From Sipunculus nudus (taxonomy: Eukaryota > Annelida > Sipuncula > Golfingiida > Sipunculidae), in the NCBI GenBank assembly GCA_026874595.1, contig CM049315.1, positions 14,597,664-14,661,663 of the forward strand: a DNA stretch of 64,000 nucleotides. The letters are read 5' to 3'. Made by a program: the position numbers and the translations under genes. Below the pieces are notes generated by a model that made no database searches, was not told the origin of the DNA, and worked only from the letters and a program-made list of their open reading frames with translations. Numbering within the stretch: position 1 is the stretch's first letter; each line of letters starts with the position of its first letter. Of the stretch, positions 36,277 through 47,825 are shown piece by piece.

Positions 36277-36700
36277 TAGGGAAAAAGACATAGAGAAAAA
36301 GAGAATGGTTGTATCGACCCACCTTGCTGGAATATGCTTTACATAATTTTTACACCAGCATCATAGCTCGAAATCGAAAGCTGTGGGCCGACAAGTAAAA
36401 ATAAAGACTAAACCGCCACTTAAAGGTTGTCATGAATGTGACAGGCAAAAATCCCGTATACTTTTATAAAGGTGAATCTTTCCCAGGTGGTTCCTTTTAG
36501 ACGTGTGTACATATACCGAGTCCGAGCTCATGAATTAAGATGCTGACACCAAACAAGCTGCGAAATTTATCAATTCAATATCCCTGATGGATTAAGGTTT
36601 CTTGCCACATACGAGACTTGCACCTGCTCGTTTTTCCAGAATGGTTGAAAATTTTCATAAACTAAATTACTTCTTAATAATTCTTAAAGTAGTTGTTATT
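34725..36700. other. Non-genic DNA
   Basis: No gene supported. A less AT-rich patch lies at 35.37-35.64 kb. A GTGTGTGT/GAGAGAGA/CAGACAGACAG simple-sequence patch lies at about 36222-36277. Confidence 0.4.
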
Positions 36701-36702
36701 TA

Positions 36703-36744
<42 letters not shown>

Positions 36745-36772
36745 TATAATAATAATAATAATAATAATAATA

Positions 36773-36817
<45 letters not shown>

Positions 36818-36820
36818 ATA
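36703..36820. repeat. (AAT)n followed by (ATT)n, mirrored microsatellite
   Basis: About 70 bp of AAT/TAA repeats turns at about 36772 into about 45 bp of ATT repeats, so the two halves are reverse complements and can fold into one long hairpin. Confidence 0.95.
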
Positions 36821-36983
36821 AATTGATATTAATTGCTACTATGCATGGATATCTTTGAAATAAATTTGAACGAGAGGGATAAACTAAAATGATCGCAACA
36901 TATTCATATATTGTATGGTCGTTGTCTGTTAGCCTGTCTGTTCAGGCACAGAAACATGAGCAGAGAATTACACAGACCAGCAA

Positions 36984-37045
36984 ATGTCAGCTTAGTATCG
37001 TGCGCTAGTTCATCATGTCAGCTTAGTATCGTGCGCTAGTTCATC
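36984..37045 (+). repeat. Direct tandem duplication, 31 bp x 2
   Basis: The unit ATGTCAGCTTAGTATCGTGC plus 11 bp is repeated exactly at 36984 and 37015. Confidence 0.9.
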
Positions 37046-37197
37046 ACGGATCACAATACCCCTTGCAATGCAATACTTATCGTGATACATTAGGTACAAT
37101 CATCAAACATCTTGACCTAATAAAAGCTATTTTATAAATTTTATTTAAACAAATATTTTCTATTTTTGAATATGATTCGGAAGTTTTCTGGTTTTTC

Positions 37198-37291
37198 GGG
37201 GGGGGGGGGGGGGGGGTTCTGGGTGTACCATGCTGAATGTTTTTCTTATTCTGTATTCCTATCTTTTTTTTTAAGTTCCCCCCCCCCCCCC
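37198..37291. repeat. 19-G run and 14-C run, inverted
   Basis: G19 (37198-37216) and C14 (37278-37291) are 61 bp apart and complementary, giving a possible hairpin or quadruplex. It is a known difficult context for sequencing. Confidence 0.9.
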
Positions 37292-38291
37292 TTGAAAGCA
37301 TGGACAACTAACTATACTGAACTGACATATTGTGACTTTCATAATTACATTCGTCATCTTTATGACAATGTACTTTCCTTTGCAGGAAGACTTAACTTTT
37401 GCACTTATGTTGTCGCTCATTAACTGTATGTTCCATCAGCGGGTTTTACAGGCCCATCAGGTTGGCCATATTTACAGTTATATAAATCAATATAATACCT
37501 TTACTCCAGGAAGCTGCCCGAAAATGAAACATTCCAAATTATTTCATGAAACAACGGTTATTTCTGTTTGGCCAAATCCATCTTAATTACCATCATCTGG
37601 ATCGCCTTCAGTGTTACAATTGTACCATAGTCTGATGACTTCAAATAATTATGGTCAAGGCGATTTTCATGAAATCACTATTTCTAATCCCGTGTCGGTT
37701 TCATAGGTCATTCATTACATTTTGCGACAGAGAAACCAAATTGTAATTTGCAGAAATATTTTTATGGCCTCAGAAGTAAGACATCCAAGTGTTAAACTTC
37801 CTTTGAACACACATTCATTGACGTATTGTTTTCATATTTAAAATATATATTTTATAAATTTATTATAAAACGTCCATTGCAGAAAAGGAAATGTACATCA
37901 CGTTGGCTAGGTCATTTCAAAATACAGTCCAAAGCCAAAAAATATAAACAAACATAGACAAAGTATGTCTTTCACATCTGCACTAGAATTTCCCCCCTTC
38001 TCTGTATACCAAAACACATAGTACATTTTCTATAAATACTCACTTGTTTATTCAGGCTGTAAGGTGAGTTGAAAGTTGTTGATTATAAGTAAGCAAGTTC
38101 GAAAATTAAAGGTGATGAGTGAAGAAATTTCATTTAAAATAAAATTTCTGTTCAATCTGATAGTCCTCTCAGTAAAGACATACAGTTATTATTATTTTAT
38201 AATTAAAAATTAACAACAATTAAATAGTTGTCCGGCTATGTTTATCTTGTCATCCATTCACCCTAGACGTACAAAATGATGCAGACTAAAA

Positions 38292-38372
<81 letters not shown>

Positions 38373-38664
38373 CTGCACGCAGATTCATTTTTATCAAGAG
38401 GTCAATTAAAAATGCAAAAGTGAACAAATACATATACTCATATTCAAATGTAGGTAAACAAATTAAAAAAAACAAGGGACTGTGAGCTACGACATGTACA
38501 TTTTCATTTTTTAACTCCGTAAACTGAATAACTTCACATCTATTATGTTACTTATTAATATTAACAGAATCATCACAATGAGCAAGAGCATATTTATGTT
38601 TGTCATTAATAAATAAATGGTAAAATGTGGTAAAATGGTTCAAATTTCAACAAAACAATTATGG
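37292..38664. other. Non-genic DNA with (TA)n at 38295-38369
   Basis: No gene supported. It holds one 75-bp (TA)n tract with a single G interruption. Confidence 0.5.
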
Positions 38665-38976
38665 TAAGGTTAAAGGTAGGTAAAGTCTGCTGGGCTTTTT
38701 TACACCCGAACCTAATGGCTCATCAGGCCGGAGCTTAATCCGGTTTCGGTAGCGTTAAGCGACTTAGGAGTTAAAATCTTCCTGGATGGGACGCTAGTCC
38801 ATCGTAGGTTACCTTCCCAGTAATTACTGGTACCATTTCAAATACTGCTGGGTGGACAGAGGCACACTTGGGACCTTGCCTAAGGGTCTTGGCACATAGG
38901 GGTCTGACAGGGATTCGAACTCACGACCTCTCGATCATGAGCCCCGCACCTTAACCATTATACCACTGCCCCCGCT
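38665..38976 (-). mobile_element. tRNA-derived SINE, full-length with target duplication
   Basis: On the minus strand the element begins with a tRNA-like head starting at about 38976: A box TGGTATAATGG (38955-38965) and B box GAGTTCGAATCCC (38910-38922). The body follows, with a GGACTAGCGTCCCATCCAGG segment and a CGCTTAACGCTACCGAAACC / GGATTAAGCTCCGGCC segment. The latter resembles, from memory, the conserved central domain shared by many bivalve SINEs (MetaSINE type). It ends near 38665. A 12-bp target duplication, AAACAATTATGG, flanks it at 38653-38664 and 38977-38988, so the boundaries are firm and the insertion was LINE-mediated. Transcription would be by Pol III. Confidence 0.85.
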
Positions 38977-38988
38977 AAACAATTATGG

Positions 38989-39545
38989 ATGCAGATTTAT
39001 TGCCATAGATTTTGGTCGTGACAAAATATAAAACATATTAAGACTATATATTAGGATACCGATCCAAAATGGGCGATATGTAGAGCTGTGAAGAGAAGGT
39101 GTTAACAGAAAATCGGCAGGTTGAATAATTACGTTTATGGTAGTATTCATAAATATACAAAAAAAAATATTTTTTAAAGCTTTTTACTTTAAGCTTAGTT
39201 GTATATTTTTAAGGAAATAAAATGTTCTCTGAAATTAATATATTCATATTTGACTCCCAAGTGAAATTAATTACTCAACCTTTAGTGTAAAAGGGCTCTT
39301 GAGGTATCCGGGTTATTGACGTTGTATGTTGCTTTATAATTTATATGTGCACAATGATATTTATGTAAACTACGGTTGGCACACCAGATGATGTGTTGTT
39401 GTAATTACAACATCAGATTCAGCAGATTCTACATTAACTTGAATGATCAGATTTAAAAGAAAATATGTATCATTTTAAAGAAGCATTCTCTAGTTGCATA
39501 AAAGATCAGCTGTACGCATCACGTGCGTGTTTTTTTTTTTCTTAT
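38989..39545. other. Non-genic DNA
   Basis: Nothing recognised. It lies just downstream, in the minus-strand sense, of the candidate exon at 39.55-39.74 kb, so it could be its 3' UTR. Confidence 0.3.
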
Positions 39546-39737
39546 TTAGTTCAAGTCCTCTAGTAAACCTGTATCTGAAATATTAGTCATGCCAGTGCAA
39601 CCTGAACGCTTTTTTTCATAACCTGGTGTGGAAACAGAATAATTGGCTTCGGTTGATATGTCTTCATTTTCATCGGCTGTTTCGTCGGTTTCAGGTACGT
39701 TTGTATGATCCATAACGCAGCTGATCCCGAGGTGCTG
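39546..39737 (-). CDS. Candidate terminal coding exon (minus), acidic C-terminal tail
   Basis: On the minus strand a pyrimidine-rich stretch ends in TTTACACACACAG at 39738. It opens in frame with Gln-His-Leu-Gly and runs 63 codons to a stop at 39546-39548. The product is acidic then mixed: it contains ETDETADENEDISTEANY, then STPGYEKKRSG, and ends GLLEDLN. This Ser/Thr/acidic layout resembles an intracellular C-terminal tail, for example of a receptor or channel, but no domain is identifiable. A frame extends upstream through the presumed intron to a Met at 39797; I prefer the acceptor because the composition changes there. Upstream exons would lie at higher coordinates and are not identified. 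Confidence 0.35.
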   Translation of the reverse strand, partial: QHLGISCVMDHTNVPETDETADENEDISTEANYSVSTPGYEKKRSGCTGMTNISDTGLLEDLN

Positions 39738-42600
39738 CTGTGTGTGTAAACAACAGATTACTAGCGTCCGACGCACAGACATACCACAACCGTGCAATAT
39801 TTGGCCAGTTGAGCACCTTGGCCTAAAGAGGTTGGGTAAAGGGATTATTCCTTAGATCTTAATATATCAGTAAATCTTTACCCAATCTGATTTATATTCT
39901 TTAATCATGTCTTTTTAAATTTTAATCAATTTATTTTTTTAAAATAACTTGCGGTATACCCATTATTTTGAAATCCGACATATCACAACTGAAATTTAGC
40001 ATGTATGTAAAATGGCAGTTTCATAAGCGGTTTCGAGAACCTGGAAGAAAGAGGGCGAGGTTTGCTAAAGGGCGAGTTGATGGGACACTAAGGTATGAGT
40101 CTCCGAGGACTGTGTCCAGACGAGAATAAGTCTAGGCAGAGTTTTTGGTGGCAAGTGGATGTGTAGCGGCAGAGTTTAGAGCGGAAAAACGCTTTCTTTA
40201 GACCACGCCCGAATACTCAACTTATAATGCATTTTTAGCAAAGAAATGATATTCAAAATACAAAGGAATTTTAAGCTGACAACAAAGCAAAATGTAGAAG
40301 CTATAATGGAAACTTCAAACAACATATTTACCTTTAATATAACTAAACTGGTAAAAGCTGGTATGTTTGAGCTCTTAGTCAGTTCGAATTTGATTCAGCA
40401 TGCCTTATATCCCAATATCGATATAAACACCATTAAATTTGGATAAATTAGTCATGTTTTGTTACCAAAAAACATGTTAACTAACTTTTTTTCTAAATAG
40501 ATAGGCCCTGGGGAATACACATACCAAATTTGGTGCATGTATCACCAACGGAAAAAGTCTGCACTTATCTGCCGGACTCTTATTTGAAACCTTTATGATG
40601 GGCTAACCAAGGCTCCGATCGGTAAGTCATTATTTGTACATGTTCTGAGGTTTTTGCTACTCTAACTCACAGTGTCAATTAAAACAGCATCAAGTGGGTT
40701 TTTTTTTTACCTTGAGAACAATAAAGACATACAAGAGTAGCGCAGTAACCCAGCTCCACAAGAACAAAAATGAGGATCTCGACCGTAACCCATTAACGTC
40801 TATTGTTATTAATGTTATGTTTTTTATATCTGGCAAATTCTCACACTCTTTAAATTTACATGATATGTACTGTTTTGCTGAGTGCTTCATGTATGTAAAG
40901 AAGATTTTAAAAGTTACTGCAGATAGGGGTTGTTTTATGTTAATCAGTCTTTAGAACTGAATATATATATAATGGTATTATAATCACTCATACTTATAAT
41001 TATGCGAATTTAAAAAAAAAATCATTATATTTCTGGTTTCACTATAAAATTGACCTTTCTGGGCCGATATACTGGTATCTTTCCATATGTATGTAAACCT
41101 TATTGATAGCATTGTTGCTGGTTATTTTGAACATATCTGTCGTGTGCCTTAATTGTGTGCGACTGTAAGGAATTGCATGACATTAATCTATTGCGCACTG
41201 GTACTTTAGGGGAACAAATAGGGCGTCAAATTGGCTTTTTGTGTATGTTTCATTTTGAAATTTAAACATTTTCTACACTGTGCGCCCCTCCACTGTCAAA
41301 ACTGTTCCGTAGCATAATGGCAGCGTGAAAATACTGCCACTGGTATATGACAGTATTTAATGACCCGCCTCTGGTAAAGTTGATAACCCTTGTAACTCAT
41401 ATCCGTGCCTGTATTTCTTTTTTCCATATTAGAAGCTTTTTTTCCTTTTTAAAGTATTTTCATTTTAAACGTTGTTATTGTTGTGTCCAGCCAGACGCAT
41501 TTATGTAACCAGTGATGGGTGAGATATGTTGATTTAGCATGTAGCGAGAACAAGTCTGGCCAAATGAAATGTATGTTGTGATACCCATTTGCTAAATCAC
41601 TTGTATTTGGCTAAGTAAATGACCATTCATCGTCACTGGGTTTCAATCTATGACTACTGGTCACACGTCAAATAGTAAATATGATTGAAGCATGATGAAA
41701 CAAAATGATTTGTCCAATGTGTTAACTTACCGTATACGGCAATTTAAAGCAGTTCATCATACGGAGCTCGTTCGGTTTGAATAATCTAATAGCCTCATCA
41801 GGCTTGATGGAGATTAGATGCACATAAATGATCTACACTGAAACAACTTAATGCAAATACTTCCAATACTTTTTGCTAGAATTAACCAATTCTTGAATTT
41901 TGCAATGAACGTTTCATTCAAGCTTTTGAGATGGAAAAAAGAAATACTCTCAATTATCTGGAACTGTAACTCAAACATTAAATTTTACAAATTATAATGT
42001 GATAAACGGACGTATTACATTATCTTACCCATCTTATCTTTTCCTTTTTTGTAAGCAGTTTTGTAACAAAGCCTTGTTTTCTTGTAATTAATGAATGTTT
42101 ATATTCTTCATATTCGGTACATAAAAATGCGGTCATGGAGAATCGGGCACTAATTTATATTCACAATACTTTATAATATTTAATAAGGCAATTTAATTGC
42201 ATGTTAATTGTACCCGTTATTGGAATAACAAATGGATTATAATCATTTCCAATATGACATGATTGTCGGAAGAAATACTGATTTATGATATTATAAGCTA
42301 TTTTCTTCGAACTACTAGACCCATTGGAGTCACATGTTCTTACGCTCTTTACACAGCGCTTTAACTATAGGCCAACTCCCTGTATCGTAAGCGCTGTTTG
42401 TTATGACCTCTTATCCTGAATTGCTACACCAGAGGGGAGCACTGTATTTTCGTACAATCAGATGAGACCTTGTGCTGGAAGACACGGCCAAGTGAGAAAT
42501 ACACGGAGCCAATCATGTTCATTTCGTTTTGAGTGACAGCTCATCGCCCCGGTAACCGTCTAAACAGGCCACAGGCTCATAGAGAATTGCCCCAGACGTG
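39738..42600. other. Non-genic DNA
   Basis: No supported gene or repeat array. If the exon at 39.55-39.74 kb is real, this would be intron. Confidence 0.4.
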
Positions 42601-43075
42601 GTTTGCTCAGGGCCTTGGGCACATAAGATGCCCGGCCGGTGAGTAGTACTTCAAACGAAACGTAACAACAAAGGCTGCGTGCACACCTCGCTGGCTGGTT
42701 TCAGTTCTGCAGACCACAGATACATGGCTACGCTAACACAGTCATAATGTCATAATCGAATCAGTCGATGATGCGAGAATACAGAGGGAGCAATTAAAAT
42801 TCGACAGTTACCTCTCATCAAGCGGCGCTTAAAGCGCAGCTATGGGCGGAGCCAGGATGCCTGTCGAGTGTTTGTTTATTGGCATCTGGTTGGCTGCTTG
42901 TTACATCATACGCACGATTGTTTCAGCGGACAACGAACCGCCATCTGGTGTCTAGATATATCATAAACGGTCAAAGCTGGCAGCGTGAAAATTAGTTGCT
43001 TCTTTAGAAGCGCAAGATTTCCGCTGCCTCGGGGGCGTACATGTTCCTAGCTTTGTAGCCGTTCAAACGTAAGTA
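42600..43075 (+). promoter_or_regulatory. GC-enriched patch, candidate promoter/first noncoding exon
   Basis: This patch is clearly less AT-rich than its surroundings. It contains a GGGCGGAGC GC-box-like word (42844), a CTCF-like word (42939-42952) and a strong donor-like CAAACGTAAGTATC at about 43065, with a second (CACGTAAGTATA) about 27 bp later. There is no coding frame across it. This is inference from composition and short words only. Confidence 0.2.
42939..42952 (-). promoter_or_regulatory. CTCF-like motif
   Basis: Read on the minus strand, GACACCAGATGGCG matches the CACCAG(A/G)(T/G)GGCG core of CTCF sites. It has the same orientation as the site at 31835. Confidence 0.35.
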
Positions 43076-44703
43076 TCACTCCAAAATGCAGAACACGTAA
43101 GTATAATATTGGCCATGAATTAGTAATCAATATCTATGTTCGAAAGCGGAAGTCATTACAGAACATCAACATCACAGCTCAGGTTTTAGAAAGAACTACC
43201 AAACTGGGGTGAAATCGGAACTACTATTTGTCTTTCTAAGGGGAATGTATGGGGTATAAAAATGTCATTTATGAGACCTCACAATAGAGGGATTCCTATA
43301 TACCATGAATTTACACAAATCAATTGCTTCATTTCTGCTGGGCTTATGAAATTTAATACAGTTGTAGCAGTAATTTTACACATATTAAATCATATTAAAT
43401 CATATTAAATCGGTAAAAAAATCATGAAAAATCGGAAATAGAAAAAAGAGCCTGGAGGACACCTTAGGTTTCTTCTAATCATTAAACTGATAAAAACCGA
43501 TTAGATAACCTTATGATAACAAAAATCAGATATATTTGATCTTCAAAGTGAGCAGGATACGAGTGGCTCCGTCAGGTAAATATATTTACAAAGAAAGCGT
43601 CGGAAGTTTTGTATTTATGTGTAATTCTCACGTTTGATGTCAATCATAAATACATTAGAATCTCTACCTGTGTTTGATCAGCAAAGTGGAAACTCAAAAT
43701 ATTCACCTGCCAAGAAACACCAGTAAAACTAGATACTTATATACATAACTGACTTTTTCACCTCGTTGTCATTAATCATCAAAGGTTTTCCTCGAGTCGA
43801 ACAAATGTGCTTTATGTGATAGGCTGCATACATGCAGAGTTTAAAGGTTACTTGTTGCAAAATGCTATTTGGAAAGCTCTGGTTTATTTGACTTGCTGCC
43901 AGGTGTCCTTGTTGAATATGTTTTGACGGGCCCCCACATTCTTTAAACAAGTGTAACTGTAACCAAAACAGTCTGTGTGCGGTTGGAATGAATGGTGTTT
44001 TCTTGCAAATTCATATGAAAGGTTCAAGTGATTATCTTTAGTTGACAGACTTCAGATATCGGATAAAGCCCCTTTACCAACGAGTATTTGGTTAAGGCTC
44101 AGATTTTGCACAATGAAAGACAGACTGAAGATGACTGAAGTATTGCATTTAATTCCCTCAAATTTGACAACAAATGGTTTTCACCTAAATTTATTATTTG
44201 GTGTTGACTACGTTCTATTCTGTCACATTTTTCTTCTGACACTGCATTATATGTCAACAAGTGACTGGTCAAACCATGTATGTTACTATATGATGTAATT
44301 ACTCTCTTTTACGTTATCAATATTATACAGGAAAAGACTTTCATTTTCATTGATTTTTTTCTAAACATTTTTTAACTTTTAAACATAGTTACGAGCGAGA
44401 AAAAAAACCTGCGGCTCCGGGTCCTTGACCTTCGAACTTGCGCCATGGGGTTTATAAGGGACTGATTGGTCTCTAAATTTGTTTTAAGCTCACTATATTT
44501 TCTTTCGCTTTAAAACGAAAGGATACCACAGTAGATTTACGAGTAGAAATTGCCTTAAATACAGTCTTAAAGCTTAAAACCTCATGACGCCTGAGGTATT
44601 TTAGTGTTATGGTTGAAAAACGGTTGTCAGCGAGTATTTTATGCTTTCATTTACTGTGTGATAAAGCCTCCGGGTTGTATGTTAATGATCTATAAATGTC
44701 AAG
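43076..44703. repeat. Non-genic DNA with CATATTAAAT x 3 at 43380-43410
   Basis: A 10-bp word is repeated three times in tandem. Otherwise no feature is supported. Confidence 0.6.
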
Positions 44704-45033
44704 ATGGGCAGTAAGTTAACAAAAAATGCACTGCTATATATCAAAGCCACCGAGGGTCCGAGTAATTTGGTGCTGAGCGCTAAGTTAAAGGGGTCGCGGG
44801 ATATATATATAGGAGGCCTTTCGAGGAAGGTAAATTACACAATTTTCAACGAGAGTAGCAATAGATTATCCCATGCAATATGCCTGCTGCCTTATAAACA
44901 TTACGAGGCAATTATCACCCATTACACGTCCTGTAAGGTGGGGCCTTCACTTAAAGTCCCAGTCATTTCCAATAAAAAGGCCGCCGTATATTTGAATTCC
45001 GAACGGGTCTTTGGACAGATAATTCCCTATTGA
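44704..45033 (+). CDS. 109-codon frame, unidentified, doubtful
   Basis: The ATG is in a good context for eukaryotic initiation (A at -3, G at +4: CAAGATGG), and the frame ends in TGA. The N-terminus MGSKLTKN fits the N-myristoylation pattern (Gly2, Thr6). The rest is basic and Ser/Lys/Tyr/Ile-rich with three Cys and no recognisable domain or membrane segment. The nucleotide sequence of the 44.4-45.1 kb block is noticeably less AT-rich than its surroundings. It could be a small single-exon gene, an exon, or conserved noncoding DNA that happens to stay open. Confidence 0.2.
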   Translation: MGSKLTKNALLYIKATEGPSNLVLSAKLKGSRDIYIGGLSRKVNYTIFNESSNRLSHAICLLPYKHYEAIITHYTSCKVGPSLKVPVISNKKAAVYLNSERVFGQIIPY

Positions 45034-45569
45034 GGGGGTATGCCGTGTTCTTATGTTATATATGAGCTTTGGATCGCAAGAGGCTTTATATTGCCGCGGG
45101 ATGTGCAGCAGTGTTAACTTCACCAGGCGGAATTAACCATAACAGCTGCGAAGTAAGCAATAACAACTACTTCAAGCGCTCTGGGTAGCACGTAAATACT
45201 TATGAAACCCGCATATATCTCATGCTAAACCTTTACAAGCTCTAACAGATTACGCACTTAAACAGAATATAGTGCCTTTACCGTCGTTCCACCGTATCAC
45301 GTGGTATTTAGCAATACTAGAACTAACGGCCTGGTCAAATAGCTTTTTGCGTGTCACTAATTTCTGTAGGAGATGGTGCCATCCAACTGGTTATGTTCAT
45401 GGCCCCACACGGTAAACAGTAAGAGCACTTAAGGCTGTCGTCGACAGGCCAGCTACCTTTACAGCTAATTGAAAGCGGGATATACTGGGGCTCTGAAAGA
45501 GAAGACGGAATGGTAAAATCACTGACAGATCAGGCCTTCTGGTTTTATATTTTGTCTCATACTCTATAA
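45034..45569. other. Non-genic DNA
   Basis: Nothing recognised. Confidence 0.35.
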
Positions 45570-45875
45570 ACTTTGTGCTTTCTTATACGCTCGTCTATTA
45601 CGAGACGTATTTTGGTAAACCCTCGGTTCGTCCGTTCATTAACTAAGTTAATGAGGAATCAGATGCATTTTGATGAACTCAACAGAAATATTAATCAATA
45701 TAATATCTCGCCTAAATTCAATTTCCAACAAAGTCTCCGCATATTTTTAATGAGATCAGTGGTCACCAGACTTTGGTGGCACCAGAGTGACTTAAATCTT
45801 TTTGATTACGTGAATTGGCCAATAGCATTTCTCACCTGAATTACATTCTCAGCAAAATTCGCGCATATTTAACGA
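45570..45875 (+). repeat. Dispersed bivalve repeat, copy related to 9.96-10.87 kb
   Basis: It shares 'ATACGC(C/T)CGTC' / 'GTCCGTCCGTTC' and 'CGCATATTTTTAATGAGATCAG-GGTCACCAGA' / 'TTTCTCACCTGAATTACATTCTC' phrasing with the repeat complex near 10 kb, in the same order. It is a single decayed copy. Confidence 0.65.
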
Positions 45876-46293
45876 CGTGTTTATAGTACATATGTTTCGA
45901 GGTTCGAACTCGACGGAGAACATAACTGTACAGGAAATATCAATTCTGCTATAAATAGTAATTTATCACTATCACTATTACCTTTCTTGTCAGTATATTT
46001 CACCCGCAAACCTAGTGGCCGTCGTTGTTGGCAGGTGGCGCAAATGAGATGGGAAAGGTTTAACTGCATGTGAGAAATTATAAAATACGGGTTGTTTAAA
46101 AACAGGGTCTTGTCATGATGTTCCGACACCCGACACAAACGAAGAATCATATCATGGACAATGTCCACATAACCTGCTAAAGGCATAAAATACGACTCAC
46201 AATCTTGTTATTTAAAAAAAAACGATTATTATGTATTGACATAATTATTAACATTATGCCCGAGCTTTAGGTCGCTTTATCGCGATAATGTAG

Positions 46294-47106
46294 TGTTACA
46301 GGTGCTCTTTTTATTATGTGACACCGGCGTAGCTCCTGTTGTGGCGCTCGTGTCTGGCCGCGTGTTACATTTTATGTTTAATCCGTACTGGTTGAACTCT
46401 CGTTGTCATGTGAGCCTTGGGTTTTCACGCCTGGTCGTGGGTCACGTGATGAGCCTGGTGTGTAGAGATACACGGCGCTGTTTTTTCTAGAGAATTCCTG
46501 AAGCGCGTGTTTACTGTGATTGCAAGATCTTATAGACTGTTCGAGAAGTGGAAAATTCCCGGCTTGAGGTGTGAAGGTATATAAAGGGACTTCGTTTTAG
46601 AAGAGGGCAGACAGCAGAGCAGATTCCAGCGGACGTAGAAGCGTGTGTCAGAGTCTAAGACCTTATCCGATGAATGCGGCAATTACACATTTTCAAAGAC
46701 TTTCTCCTGGATTTTATGCATTTGGACTTCAGTTTACTTTCTGGATGTTACAAGAGCTTTACACTGGACTGTCATTCTCCAAGAGTTTACATTTAAGGGA
46801 CTTCTCGTTGTGATGGTGTTGGTATCCAGGTACTGTGCACATACATTATTTTTCTCTGTGATTGTATTGACTTGTTGCTATACCGCTGTTTTAATGTATA
46901 ATTGTATTGATTTGGTGTATTGTATTGTTAGGGTTGTTTTAAGAATAAATTATAGTTATTTGTTAACAAAAATCCGCTGACTTTTTTATTTATTCCCCTA
47001 GGCATTTCCCGCTGCCTAGTGTTGCAGAATCTGATTTTTTTTATCTCTATTACAGAATTTATATTCGTCACGCATACGTGATCTGTTTATATAAGGTTCC
47101 GTAACA
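46294..47106 (+). repeat. 5' LTR
   Basis: An 813-bp LTR with TGTTAC...CGTAACA ends. It contains a TATA box (TATATAAAG, 46578-46586) and a polyadenylation signal (AATAAA, 46944-46949), placing the likely transcript start near 46.6 kb. Compared with the 3' LTR it has an extra GTGTCAGA segment near 46646. Confidence 0.95.
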
Positions 47107-47112
47107 TAAAAT

Positions 47113-47130
47113 TGGGGGCTCGTCCGGGAT
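47113..47130 (+). other. tRNA-Pro primer binding site
   Basis: TGGGGGCTCGTCCGGGAT, identical to the primer sites of the miniature element at 29.1 and 29.4 kb. It lies 6 nt inside the 5' LTR. Confidence 0.9.
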
Positions 47131-47273
47131 ACTTAATAGTTTTCAAATTTATTAGGCCTTGACCTGGACATATTGTTTTATCATACATTGTTTACAAGAT
47201 TACATATTGTTTACAGTACATTGTTTACAGGATTTATCTCAGTGGTTTTTTGTTATTGTTTTGAAATCTTTAC

Positions 47274-47700
47274 ATGGCAGATTTCAAACCTGAGACATTT
47301 GTTGACGATCCGGACCCTGATCAACTTGAACAGTTGTCAAAAGACCAGTTGTTGCGTTTGGGACAACACTTAGGGCTAAGTTTGAAAAAAACTTTGAGAA
47401 AGCCTGATATCATTGCTAAAATCTTGCAAAGATCTAGTTAGCAAAGGTTTAATTGAAGAGACTGAAGTTGAAACATAAAAAAATGAGCTAGCATTAAAAC
47501 AGTTAGAATTAGAAAAGCAAAGAGAAGAGAGGGAATTAGAAAAAACAAAGAGAAGAGAGGGAAGAACATGAAAGGTTAGAAAGAGAAAGACTAGAAAAAG
47601 AAATAGAAAGAGACAGACTAGAAAAGAAAAAGAAATTGAGTTAAAACGACTGGAGTTAGAAAAACTTAAGTAGAACATAGTCTTCGTGCTGCCCCAACTC
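47274..47700 (+). pseudogene. gag N-terminal part, frameshifted
   Basis: The frame opens at an ATG at 47274 and runs 55 codons to a TAG at 47439-47441. The product has a SAP-like pattern (LEQLSKDQLLRLGQHLGL ... RKPDIIAKIL) typical of gag N-termini in this retroelement group. The same helix continues in another frame after a one-base shift near 47430 (DLVSKGLIEETEVE). Beyond that comes a highly charged Glu/Lys/Arg-rich coiled-coil-like stretch (about 47475-47670), broken by further stops and shifts. Gag forms the virus-like particle and packages the RNA. This copy cannot make an intact protein. Confidence 0.75.
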
Positions 47701-47825
47701 ACAGTTTTGATGTTACTAAACATATTAGACTTGTCCCACCTTTTCAAGAAAACCAGGTTGATAAATATGATTTACACTTTGAGAAGGTAGCTGAAAATTT
47801 AAAATAGCCTAAGGAAAATTGGACT

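Noticed and set aside
45881..46186. 101-codon minus-strand frame upstream of the LTR element
   Set aside because: No recognisable domain, no splice context and random-looking composition.
47376..47747. 123-codon minus-strand frame rich in Ser/Phe/Leu
   Set aside because: It is the antisense of the Glu/Lys-rich gag coiled-coil segment.
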